A DNA stretch of 7,530 bases from JBHIET01 sp046760785 (GTDB lineage Bacteria; Chloroflexota; Anaerolineae; B4-G1). The stretch lies in NCBI GenBank assembly GCA_046760785.1, contig JBHIET010000111.1, positions 1 to 7,530 on the forward strand. Direction: 5' to 3'. Below, piece by piece: positions 1-4,878 of this stretch. The notes under the pieces were generated by a model. The model made no database searches and was not told the DNA's origin. It worked only from the letters and a program-made list of their open reading frames with translations. Position numbers and translations under genes: made by a program. Each line of letters begins with the position of its first letter. Position 1 is the first letter of the stretch.

Positions 1-272
1 CCCGCGCTGGCACCGGACAAATTGGGAACGAACTTGCGGAAGGCTGTACTAAGCCGCTCGTAGACTTCATATCCATGAATGTCGGGCATCATGATGTCAA
101 GGATGATGAGGTCCTGAGGGTCTTGCTCAGCGACGACTAGCCCCTGGCGTCCACCGACAGCGCACTTCACTTCGTCGTTGCGCCCGCGACCCAGGACGAG
201 TTTGATCAATTCTCCCATCTCGGGCTCGTCATCTATGACCAACACTTTACAGCCCTTCGCCTCGGTCGTCAT
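1..272 (-). CDS. Response regulator receiver-domain protein, 3' part outside window
   Basis: Only the first 90 codons are in the window; the reading frame is open to the left edge. It begins MTTEAKGCKVLVIDDEPEMG and shows the receiver (CheY-like) pattern: acidic pair D14-D15 after a hydrophobic beta strand, then LIILDIMMPDIHGYEVYERL with D59 as the expected phospho-acceptor and MMPD-x-x-G following it. S89, 30 residues after D59, sits where the conserved Ser/Thr of the receiver switch is expected. A partner histidine kinase and any output domain cannot be seen. The ATG at 272-270 overlaps the TGA of the upstream glycosyltransferase as ATGA, and an AAAGGAG ribosome binding site lies just before it within the end of that gene, so the two genes are probably co-transcribed and translationally coupled. 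Family assignment is firm; the regulated process is unknown. Confidence 0.9.
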   Translation of the reverse strand, partial: MTTEAKGCKVLVIDDEPEMGELIKLVLGRGRNDEVKCAVGGRQGLVVAEQDPQDLIILDIMMPDIHGYEVYERLSTAFRKFVPNLSGASA

Positions 273-1438
273 ATGGCTCCTTTCACCACATCCCGGTACG
301 CGACCAGCATCTCTCGCGCGGTGCGCTCCCAGGAGAAGCGGGCGGCCTGGGCCAGCGCGCGGCGGCTCAATGCGGCGCGAAACTTCTCATCAATCGCCAG
401 TTGAATCAGCGCACCCGCCATCCCCTCGGCGTCGTCCGGCGGGAGCAGCACCCCAGCATCGCCCACGACCTCGGGGATTGAGGAGACGTCGCTGCCCACG
501 ACCGGCGTGCCGCAGGCCAGCGCCTCCAGCACCGGCAGGCCGAAGCCCTCGTACCGGCTGGGGAAGATGAACGCCGCTGCTCCCTGGTAGAGGGCGGGCT
601 TATCGGCCTCGTCCACGAAGCCGATGAAACGCACGAACCGCTCGTCCACTCCCTGTTCCCGGGCCAACCGGCGCGGGTCGGGTGTGAAGGGGGTGTCCCG
701 CTCCGGCAATCGTCCGGCGATGACCAGCGGACACTCTCCACCGATGGCCGGCCCGACCCAGCGGTAGGTGCTGAGCACGGTGGCGACGTTCTTGCGCACG
801 TCGAAGCCGCCCAGGTAGAGCACGTATCGCTTCGGGACCCCCCTCTGGCTCCCTTCGAGAGGCTCAGGGCAGGCTTCCCCTGGGAGGGGAGTGTACCGTT
901 CGTCGGCAGCCAGGTAGACGACGCGCACGCGCTCGGCCGGCAACTCCAGGTGGGCGATGACGTCCCGCCGGGAGGCCTCCGAGTCGGTGAGCACCAACGC
1001 CGCACTTTGCGCGGTCGTGCTGACCAGCACCGTATAGAGCCGCACCAATGGCCCACCCCGGTACTCGCGCAGGAGCAGTGGAATCAGGTCGTGGATGGTG
1101 ACGACGGTGGGGACCAAGGGGACCAGAGGCGGTGCCCAGTATGGCACGTGGGCGACGTCGGCGCCGAGGCGGCGGCAGGCGCGAGGGAAGGCGATTTGCT
1201 CGAACCAGACCTTTCTGAGGTTGCCCGTTTCGGGTTTCAGGCTCTGGGTTGCGGGTGGCACGCCGCGTGAAACGTGAAACGCGAAACGCGAGGCCTGGCT
1301 CCCCCAGCCCGTGGGCGCAACCAGCACCACCTCCAGGTCTGGTTCCAGCGCGGCCAGATGCTCCACCAGCCGACGGGTGTATTGCCCACTGCCGGTGGTG
1401 GGGCTATCCCAGAACCAACCGTTGATGGCGATACGCAT
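269..1438 (-). CDS. GT4-family glycosyltransferase with two repeat-derived insertions
   Basis: A 389-residue GT-B fold retaining glycosyltransferase of the GT4 type, expected to transfer a sugar from a nucleotide-sugar donor at the cytoplasmic face of the membrane during polysaccharide or glycolipid assembly. The N-terminal domain opens MRIAINGWFWDSPTTGSGQY (glycine-rich acceptor-side loop). The C-terminal domain has YLGGFDVRKN (207-217) and RYEGFGLPVLEAL, where E297 and E305 form the EX7E motif, followed by the donor-binding segment CGTPVVGSDVSSIPEVVGDAG. I chose the ATG at 1438 because the family N-terminus starts exactly there; an upstream in-frame ATG at 1510 adds 24 unrelated residues and has no ribosome binding site. 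Residues about 49-76 are encoded by tandem heptamers and residues about 189-197 (ACPEPLEGS) by a dispersed repeat; both fall in likely loops, so the gene may still work. The donor and acceptor cannot be read from sequence. The nearby GalE-type gene fits a galactose-containing product. Confidence 0.9.
   Translation of the reverse strand: MRIAINGWFWDSPTTGSGQYTRRLVEHLAALEPDLEVVLVAPTGWGSQASRFAFHVSRGVPPATQSLKPETGNLRKVWFEQIAFPRACRRLGADVAHVPYWAPPLVPLVPTVVTIHDLIPLLLREYRGGPLVRLYTVLVSTTAQSAALVLTDSEASRRDVIAHLELPAERVRVVYLAADERYTPLPGEACPEPLEGSQRGVPKRYVLYLGGFDVRKNVATVLSTYRWVGPAIGGECPLVIAGRLPERDTPFTPDPRRLAREQGVDERFVRFIGFVDEADKPALYQGAAAFIFPSRYEGFGLPVLEALACGTPVVGSDVSSIPEVVGDAGVLLPPDDAEGMAGALIQLAIDEKFRAALSRRALAQAARFSWERTAREMLVAYRDVVKGAI
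851..874 (-). repeat. Dispersed CTGAGCCT-CGAAGGG repeat inside glycosyltransferase gene
   Basis: On the minus strand this reads with the core CCTGAGCCTCTCGAAGGG, nearly identical (16 of 18) to the solo copy at 3581-3598. It is translated in frame as ACPEPLEG. I recall closely similar repeats scattered through many environmental bacterial genomes, where they appear in proteins as PEPVEG or LSLSKG peptides; that is memory, not a search. Confidence 0.8.
1226..1293 (-). repeat. Two blocks of tandem heptamers inside glycosyltransferase gene
   Basis: Block one (1266-1293) holds four adjacent 7-base units, two of them identical (TTTCACG on the coding strand) and the others TTTCGCG and CCTCGCG. Block two (1226-1260) continues with five looser 7-base units of the CGTTTCG/GGTTTCA kind read on the plus strand. 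Together they encode about residues 51-73, a stretch without recognisable glycosyltransferase motifs. The heptamer type matches the leader of the nfeD-like gene at 4831-4865. Confidence 0.7.
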
Positions 1439-1522
1439 CAGTCTTCGTACCTGAGGGAGAAAGACACGCCAGTTATCCGCGGATTCCCCGAGGGTACAGG
1501 CAGTGCCCATTCAAGTGCGAGG

Positions 1523-1878
1523 TCACGGCAGATCCATCTTGGTCAGCACAATTTCGACTTCGTCCAAGAACTCGGAGAGACTCACCGGTCGGCGTCCTTC
1601 AGCACCAGTATCGTGTTGATGGGGAGCGGCGGTCGTGTGATGATGCCAGATGCTGCCCACTTGATCCCGCGCGTAAATCCGCCGTCCATTGTGAATCAGA
1701 ACCAGGCTCGTCGTATCGAAGCGATCATTGCGGTAAACCTGCACAAAAAAGGCCGGGGGATAGGTAGAGGACGGGCCTTGATCAAGTTCTGGGTGCGCTC
1801 AAGCACATCCAGCCGCCTGATGTAAGCCCGTCCTCTGGCCTCCTGATGCAAGGCGGAGAGCAATTGAGCCACGTTCAT
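1523..1878 (-). pseudogene. TumE-like toxin gene split by a one-base frame change
   Basis: Two reading frames make one protein. The first (from ATG 1878) gives MNVAQLLSALHQEARGRAYI then RRLDVLERTQNLIKARPLPI. The second, entered at the T6 run 1750-1745, continues FFVQVYRNDRFDTTSLVLIH, then a segment with IYARDQVGSIWHHHT and HDTG, and ends SLSEFLDEVEIVLTKMDLP. Joined, it is about 118 residues and resembles small toxins I associate with the TumE (DUF6516) family, a recollection rather than a database match. It overlaps the upstream partner gene by 80 nt. The frames meet at U UUU UUG, read in exactly the phase required for a -1 ribosomal shift, so the gene may be an inactivated toxin, a frameshift-expressed one, or a homopolymer sequencing error. 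One missing C in the nearby C5 run (1753-1757) would also explain the break. Confidence 0.6.
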
Positions 1879-2185
1879 GGCCGTTGATCACGTCCTTCAA
1901 ACGCCTGATCTCTTCCTCCATATCGGCGATGCCAGTCACGGCCATCTCCCAGTCAAAATAATCTTGCTCCACCTCAAAGGCCGGCTCAGAGCCCAATATC
2001 TCCTGACGGAAGACCTCGAAATCCTGGCCGTACTTGGCCTCAAATTGACGGGCCATTGCGCGGTACTTGATCAGGTTCTTCTGCGCTCGCTCCAGCAGCA
2101 GCTCCGCCAACACCTGATCCAGACTCAGGTTGGGAAATAATCGGCGGGCGCTGGCCTGAACTGTCGCCGCAGTACTGAGTCCCAT
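1799..2185 (-). CDS. Antitoxin-like partner of the TumE-like gene
   Basis: A 128-residue protein starting MGLSTAATVQASARRLFPNL. The start at 2185 is well supported by GGAGGTGA a few bases upstream. Residues about 23-60 look like an amphipathic helix region (SLDQVLAELLLERAQKNLIK), followed by a conserved-looking YGQDFEVFRQEILG, then an acidic segment EVEQDYFDWEMAVTGIADME and the coiled-coil-like EEEIRRLKDVI. No DNA-binding motif is obvious. The last 26 residues lie inside the start of the downstream toxin-like gene in another frame and have a different, glycine- and arginine-rich composition, so the true C-terminus could be nearer residue 102 if an indel is present. Upstream position, small size and overlap with a toxin-like gene suggest an antitoxin role; this is inference. 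It has its own promoter at 2247-2275. Confidence 0.65.
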   Translation of the reverse strand: MGLSTAATVQASARRLFPNLSLDQVLAELLLERAQKNLIKYRAMARQFEAKYGQDFEVFRQEILGSEPAFEVEQDYFDWEMAVTGIADMEEEIRRLKDVINGHERGSIALRLASGGQRTGLHQAAGCA

Positions 2186-2246
2186 CGGTCACCTCCAGTC
2201 AATGCTCTTGATAGCTGGTGCAGATATGAGCATCCCCTTGCCCGAT

Positions 2247-2275
2247 ATTATACTCGAACGGACGTTAAGGTACAA
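2247..2275 (-). promoter_or_regulatory. Sigma-70-type promoter of the toxin/antitoxin-like cassette
   Basis: On the minus strand TTGTAC (2275-2270) is followed by exactly 17 bases and then a perfect TATAAT (2252-2247), about 60 bases upstream of the ATG at 2185. The -10 is perfect and the -35 matches three of six, all in TTG. It lies just after the galE stop codon, so the cassette can be transcribed independently of galE. Confidence 0.65.
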
Positions 2276-2300
2276 GAGAACCTCGCGGCCAATAGCGATC

Positions 2301-3284
2301 CTAATCACCGTATCCACGGGGATGCGTGCGGTGCCACTCCCAGGCGTGCTCGACGATAGTGCGCAGGTCGGGGTAGCGCGGCTCCCACCCCAGCTCCCGG
2401 CGGATTTTTGCGCTGCTGGCGATCAGCGTAGCCGGGTCGCCGGCCCGGCGGGAGCCGACCTCGGCCGGGATCGGGTGGCCGGTCACCTCCCGGCAGGTCT
2501 CGATGACCTCCTTGACGGTGAACCCCTGCCCGTTGCCCAGGTTATAGGTGCGACTGCCCTCGTCGAGCGCGCGCAGAGCCAGGATGTGAGCCTGAGCCAG
2601 GTCGGTCACGTGGATGTAGTCACGCACACAGGTGCCGTCGCGGGTGGGGTAGTCGTCGCCGTAGATGCCGATCTTTTCACGCTGACCCAGCGCTACCTGC
2701 AGGATGCGCGGGATGAGGTGCGTCTCGGGGTCGTGATCCTCCCCCCGCTCACCGGAGGGCGAGGCCCCGGCGGCGTTGAAATAGCGCAGCGCGGCGTAGC
2801 GGAAGCCGTGGGTACGATCCAGCCAGTAGAGCATGCGCTCCAGGATGTTCTTCGACTCGCCATACGGGCTGCCGGGGACGATCCGCTCCTCCTCGTCAAT
2901 CGGCATGCGCTCCGGATCGTCGAACAAGTTGGCGGTGGAGGAGAGGATAAAGCGGCGCACGGAGTGGGCAACCGCTTCCCGCAACAGGTTCAGGCCGTTG
3001 GTGACGTTGTCTCCAATATACATGAATGGCTGCTCCATAGATTCACCCACCAGCGTGTAGGAGGCGAAGTGCATCACCGCCTCGATGTCGTGGGTGTCGA
3101 ACAGGGACTTGAGGGCAGCCCGGTCGGCCAGGTCCCCCTCGACGAAGACAGCCTCGGGGTGGACGGCAGCTCTGTGGCCATAGTACAGGTTGTCGAAGAC
3201 GACGACATCGTCGCCTTGCCTGACGAGTTCCTCAGTGACGATGCTGCCGATGTAGCCAGCGCCGCCGGTGACCAGGATATTCAT
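2301..3284 (-). CDS. galE: UDP-glucose 4-epimerase, GalE type
   Basis: A 327-residue extended short-chain dehydrogenase that interconverts UDP-glucose and UDP-galactose (or a related UDP-sugar pair) using tightly bound NAD in the cytoplasm. The NAD-binding GGAGYIG lies at residues 7-13 with D31 at the end of the second strand. GDL (50-52), HFAS (72-75), SST (115-117) and Y141-x-x-x-K145 (YGESK) give the SDR catalytic set. Downstream are LRYFNAAGA, DYPTRDGTCVRDYIHVTDLA and the C-terminal YNLGNGQGFTVKEVI, all typical of GalE. Length is normal for the family (about 320-340). The start at 3284 is supported by GAGGAGGT eight bases upstream. The residues after SST are NLF rather than the usual A-V-Y-G-like sequence, a variation I have not tried to interpret. 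It probably supplies donor sugar for the glycosyltransferase gene further along the strand. Exact UDP-sugar specificity is not determinable here. Confidence 0.93.
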   Translation of the reverse strand: MNILVTGGAGYIGSIVTEELVRQGDDVVVFDNLYYGHRAAVHPEAVFVEGDLADRAALKSLFDTHDIEAVMHFASYTLVGESMEQPFMYIGDNVTNGLNLLREAVAHSVRRFILSSTANLFDDPERMPIDEEERIVPGSPYGESKNILERMLYWLDRTHGFRYAALRYFNAAGASPSGERGEDHDPETHLIPRILQVALGQREKIGIYGDDYPTRDGTCVRDYIHVTDLAQAHILALRALDEGSRTYNLGNGQGFTVKEVIETCREVTGHPIPAEVGSRRAGDPATLIASSAKIRRELGWEPRYPDLRTIVEHAWEWHRTHPRGYGD

Positions 3285-3343
3285 TATGTGGACCTCCTCA
3301 AAGATTGGTGTACGGGCCGGAAATTGGCCTCTTGATTACTACT

Positions 3344-3521
3344 TTGACAATGTCAGATTAACATAAAGCAGGCTGCACTTGCTCGCCGGTGCTCGTAGCC
3401 CCCGTCCCTTCGGGCTGAGCCTCAGGACGAAGCCTCGGGGGCGTCTCAAACGAGATTTGCCCGCAGAACACGCCCTTGGGGACAAGGGCTGAGAGCCTTT
3501 GGCCAAATGTGACATTGTCAA
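3344..3521. repeat. 178-bp element bounded by perfect 12-bp inverted repeats
   Basis: TTGACAATGTCA at 3344-3355 is matched exactly, inverted, by TGACATTGTCAA at 3510-3521. Each arm is itself almost palindromic (TGACA-N-TGTCA). The interior is GC-rich and holds the hairpin at 3398-3442. No transposase is encoded and I see no clean target-site duplication. It may be a MITE-like non-autonomous element or a pair of identical operator-like sites in opposite orientation. Confidence 0.55.
3398..3442. repeat. GC-rich palindrome with CTGAGCCT core
   Basis: GCCCCCG (3398-3404) pairs with CGGGGGC (3436-3442). After a symmetric 3/3 internal loop, CTTCG (3408-3412) pairs with CGAAG (3428-3432). The apex contains GGCTGAGCCTCAGGA, itself palindromic around CTGAGCCTCAG. 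The GGGCTGAGCCT and CGAAG parts match the dispersed repeat at 3581-3598 and 851-874, so this is probably a longer relative of it. Confidence 0.6.
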
Positions 3522-3580
3522 GTTATTCAGGCTAGGTGCAGTTAAACAAACGCCGGTTAAGCGCTGACCTGAGCCGCCGG

Positions 3581-3598
3581 GCTGAGCCTGTCGAAGGG
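3581..3598 (+). repeat. Solo dispersed CTGAGCCT-CGAAGGG repeat
   Basis: GCTGAGCCTGTCGAAGGG, differing at two positions from the copy embedded in the glycosyltransferase gene (851-874, opposite orientation). Here it lies in non-coding sequence next to a cluster of palindromes. Confidence 0.7.
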
Positions 3599-3621
3599 TA
3601 GCCGCTGCGCGAAGTAAGGCA

Positions 3622-3703
3622 GCGTATCGAGACTGCGTGAGCGGTTCAGTGGGGCCTGCCTGGTCTCGATACGCGCCTACAGCGCTACTCGACCGAGGCA
3701 GGC
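3622..3703. repeat. Two interleaved palindromes sharing GTCTCGATACGC
   Basis: GCGTATCGAGAC (3622-3633) is a perfect 12-bp inverse match of GTCTCGATACGC (3663-3674). The second arm also lies inside another palindrome: GCCTGCCT (3654-3661) pairs with AGGCAGGC (3696-3703), with GGTC (3662-3665) and GACC (3691-3694) extending the stem. The two hairpins cannot form together because they share 3663-3674. This resembles short extragenic palindromic repeats. Confidence 0.6.
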
Positions 3704-3816
3704 TGAGATGTTCTAAGTTTTGTCAAGTAGCTGAACCTTAAAAATCTCGAATAGCGCTAACGCCTTCACCAACTGGGTGTGAGCCGTATAGATTCCTCCC
3801 ACGCCGAAAGCGGGGT

Positions 3817-3845
3817 TTGACAAACAGCCCGATGTTCTCTATAAT
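3817..3845 (+). promoter_or_regulatory. Perfect consensus sigma-70 promoter
   Basis: TTGACA at 3817-3822, a 17-base spacer, and TATAAT at 3840-3845: twelve of twelve consensus positions with ideal spacing. Transcription should start near 3852 on the plus strand. No plausible protein gene follows in this direction; the next gene is on the opposite strand. The expected transcript is the hairpin RNA candidate directly downstream. Confidence 0.75.
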
Positions 3846-3851
3846 GAGAAC

Positions 3852-3931
3852 ACAGGCAGGGAGGGAGTTGACCGAAGAGTGAGGGAACCCAGGTTCGCCT
3901 CTTACCCACTTCGGCGACTCTCTCTTTGTTT
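3852..3931 (+). ncRNA. Candidate small structured RNA (rod-like hairpin)
   Basis: The predicted transcript folds by eye into one long hairpin. GAGGGAGT (3861-3868) pairs with ACTCTCTC (3917-3924). The stem goes on through a U-G and a G-C pair, a bulged A3871, and CCGAAG (3872-3877) with CTTCGG (3909-3914), giving 16 pairs. After a small internal loop, 3879-3885 pairs with 3899-3905 and the tip forms around AACCCAGGTT. The 3' side ends in TTTGTTTA, which could serve as an intrinsic terminator tail. A perfect promoter precedes it. It lacks the GGAA tetraloop and conserved loops of SRP RNA, is too short for 6S RNA, and is not a tRNA. No function is assigned. It might also act as an antisense or terminator element for the convergent gene that ends at 3954. 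Confidence 0.5.
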
Positions 3932-3953
3932 ATGTTGGCGCTCCATGCGCCGC

Positions 3954-4703
3954 TCAGCGGTCACGCTCGAAATAGCGGGCGATTAACGCCACGCTACGCT
4001 CGTAGCCGGTTTTGTAGAACGACCGCAGCGCGGCCCGCGGGATGCGCCGAAAGATGCGTTCCTCCATCTGCTGCGGTGACCTCAGCACGGCCTCCATCTC
4101 CGCCACCGGCACCCCCATGCGTCGGGCGAAGACCTCTTCCGTCTCCACGCTGTGAGCCGGGCCGAGTTGCTCGACCAGCCAATCGCGCCACGCCCGCAGA
4201 TACTGGTCGCTGACGAAGGGCAACCAGTCATGGGGCTCGGTTTCTCGCAGCGCTGTGACGACGCTGCCGTTGAGCCGCTGCTGATCCTGATGATCCATCC
4301 AGGTGCGCAGGACGTTGTGCAGGAACAACCGTTCGCGCAGAGGACCCCAGTCCGGTAGGAAGTAGCATCGGAAGATGTCATAGAGCCACAGTTCATCCAG
4401 CAGCAGGTGGGCGATGTAGCCGGCGATGAAGGCGGCCTGCGCCGGTGGGAGCGATTCCGCGCGGGCGAGCCGTGGATGGGCGGCCAGCAGCGCCTCGTAG
4501 GCCGGGCGGTCGGTGGTGGGTGGGATGGAGTAGAAGTGCGTCTCGTCGCGGGCCTGCTTGCTGATCGTCTGGATATCGGGCGCGGTGTGGCCCAGCAGGA
4601 ACGGGCCACGCTGCTGGATCAGCAGGCGGCGAGTGGTGGGAGGGAGGGCGCCTTCGCGCAGGATTTCCTCGGCCAGGGCCAGGTGCATAACCGGAGTGGG
4701 CAT
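3954..4703 (-). CDS. Zn-dependent phospholipase C/D-like protein
   Basis: A 249-residue protein that begins MPTPVMHLALAEEILREGAL. It has the pattern of the zinc-dependent phospholipase C domain family: H7 near the N-terminus, FLLGHTAPDIQ (D43), THFY (H56) and AGYIAHLLLDELW (H99, D103), which together could bind metal ions. Members are thought to hydrolyse phospholipids or related phosphoesters, but the proteins of this short type are largely uncharacterised, so the substrate is unknown. There is no signal peptide, which suggests a cytoplasmic protein. The start at 4703 is the only good one because H7 must be included. No Shine-Dalgarno sequence is visible and a TACAAT hexamer lies only 10 bases upstream (4714-4719), so the message may be nearly leaderless. 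The gene is divergent from the nfeD-like gene. Confidence 0.75.
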   Translation of the reverse strand: MPTPVMHLALAEEILREGALPPTTRRLLIQQRGPFLLGHTAPDIQTISKQARDETHFYSIPPTTDRPAYEALLAAHPRLARAESLPPAQAAFIAGYIAHLLLDELWLYDIFRCYFLPDWGPLRERLFLHNVLRTWMDHQDQQRLNGSVVTALRETEPHDWLPFVSDQYLRAWRDWLVEQLGPAHSVETEEVFARRMGVPVAEMEAVLRSPQQMEERIFRRIPRAALRSFYKTGYERSVALIARYFERDR

Positions 4704-4761
4704 CGTTGAGCTTATTGTACAACGGAAGAGGCAAGTTGGCTAGTCGCATCGCCGGACACTG

Positions 4762-4790
4762 CATACTCGATCATACTTGATGCTTGATGC
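4762..4790 (+). repeat. Tandem short repeats in the divergent promoter region
   Basis: CATACTCGAT (4762-4771) is followed directly by CATACTTGAT (4772-4781), and TTGATGC occurs twice in tandem (4777-4783 and 4784-4790). The seven-base period agrees with the heptamer repeats elsewhere in the window. The block lies upstream of the nfeD-like -10 box, so it could be an operator or simply repeat debris. Confidence 0.5.
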
Positions 4791-4815
4791 GGGTGCAGGG
4801 AAAGAGGTTTTGGGG

Positions 4816-4821
4816 TATAAT
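4816..4821 (+). promoter_or_regulatory. Likely -10 box of the nfeD-like gene
   Basis: A perfect TATAAT about 58 bases before the ATG at 4879. The region 17 bases upstream (GTGCAG at 4793-4798) is a poor -35, so the promoter may be weak or activator-dependent. Confidence 0.45.
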
Positions 4822-4830
4822 AGAATTGCA

Positions 4831-4865
4831 TGATGCGTAGAGCGCAAAACGTGAAGCGTGATAGG
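4831..4865. repeat. Degenerate heptamer array in the nfeD-like leader
   Basis: Five consecutive 7-base units. On the minus strand they include CTTCACG, TATCACG and TTTTGCG, the same family as TTTCACG and TTTCGCG in the glycosyltransferase gene. The array forms most of the 5' untranslated region and ends at the ribosome binding site. Confidence 0.55.
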
Positions 4866-4878
4866 CGGAGGTGACTGG

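Larger units (their letters stand above)
3285..3953. other. Repeat- and structure-rich intergenic region
   Basis: This 669-bp stretch has no protein gene I can support. From left to right it holds: the galE leader (3285-3343); a 178-bp element bounded by 12-bp inverted repeats; a solo dispersed repeat; two overlapping palindromes; about 110 bases in which I see nothing except a partial echo, TTGTCAAGT at 3720-3728, of the 178-bp element's right edge; then a consensus promoter and a hairpin RNA candidate. A short palindrome, GGCGC-N5-GCGCC (3937-3951), lies just past the stop codon of the phospholipase-like gene but has no T tract in that gene's direction. Confidence 0.8.

Noticed and set aside
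406..1056. A 216-codon minus-strand frame within the glycosyltransferase gene
   Set aside because: Ser/Arg/Pro-rich shadow of the real frame; its LSLSKG word is just the dispersed repeat read in another frame.
1226..1293. A CRISPR array from the repeated units
   Set aside because: Units are 7 bases and directly tandem, with no spacer-length unique segments.
2202..3335. A 377-codon plus-strand open frame opposite galE
   Set aside because: It mirrors the GalE gene on the other strand, has no family resemblance, and is explained by high-GC codon bias of the real gene.
3344..3366. TTGACA at 3344 as a plus-strand -35 box
   Set aside because: No acceptable -10 lies 16-18 bases downstream; the hexamer is part of the inverted repeat.
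3339..3521. A 60-codon minus-strand frame covering the 178-bp element
   Set aside because: It coincides with the repeat element and palindrome, has no protein-like motif and no ribosome binding site.
3861..3931. SRP RNA, 6S RNA or a tRNA in the hairpin segment
   Set aside because: The hairpin tip is CCAG-like rather than GGAA, the conserved SRP internal loops are absent, it is far too short for 6S, and GGTTCG alone does not make a T-arm with a cloverleaf.
3926..4213. A 95-codon plus-strand frame downstream of the consensus promoter
   Set aside because: It lies opposite the conserved phospholipase-like gene, is Arg/Pro/Ala-rich, and has no ribosome binding site before its start.
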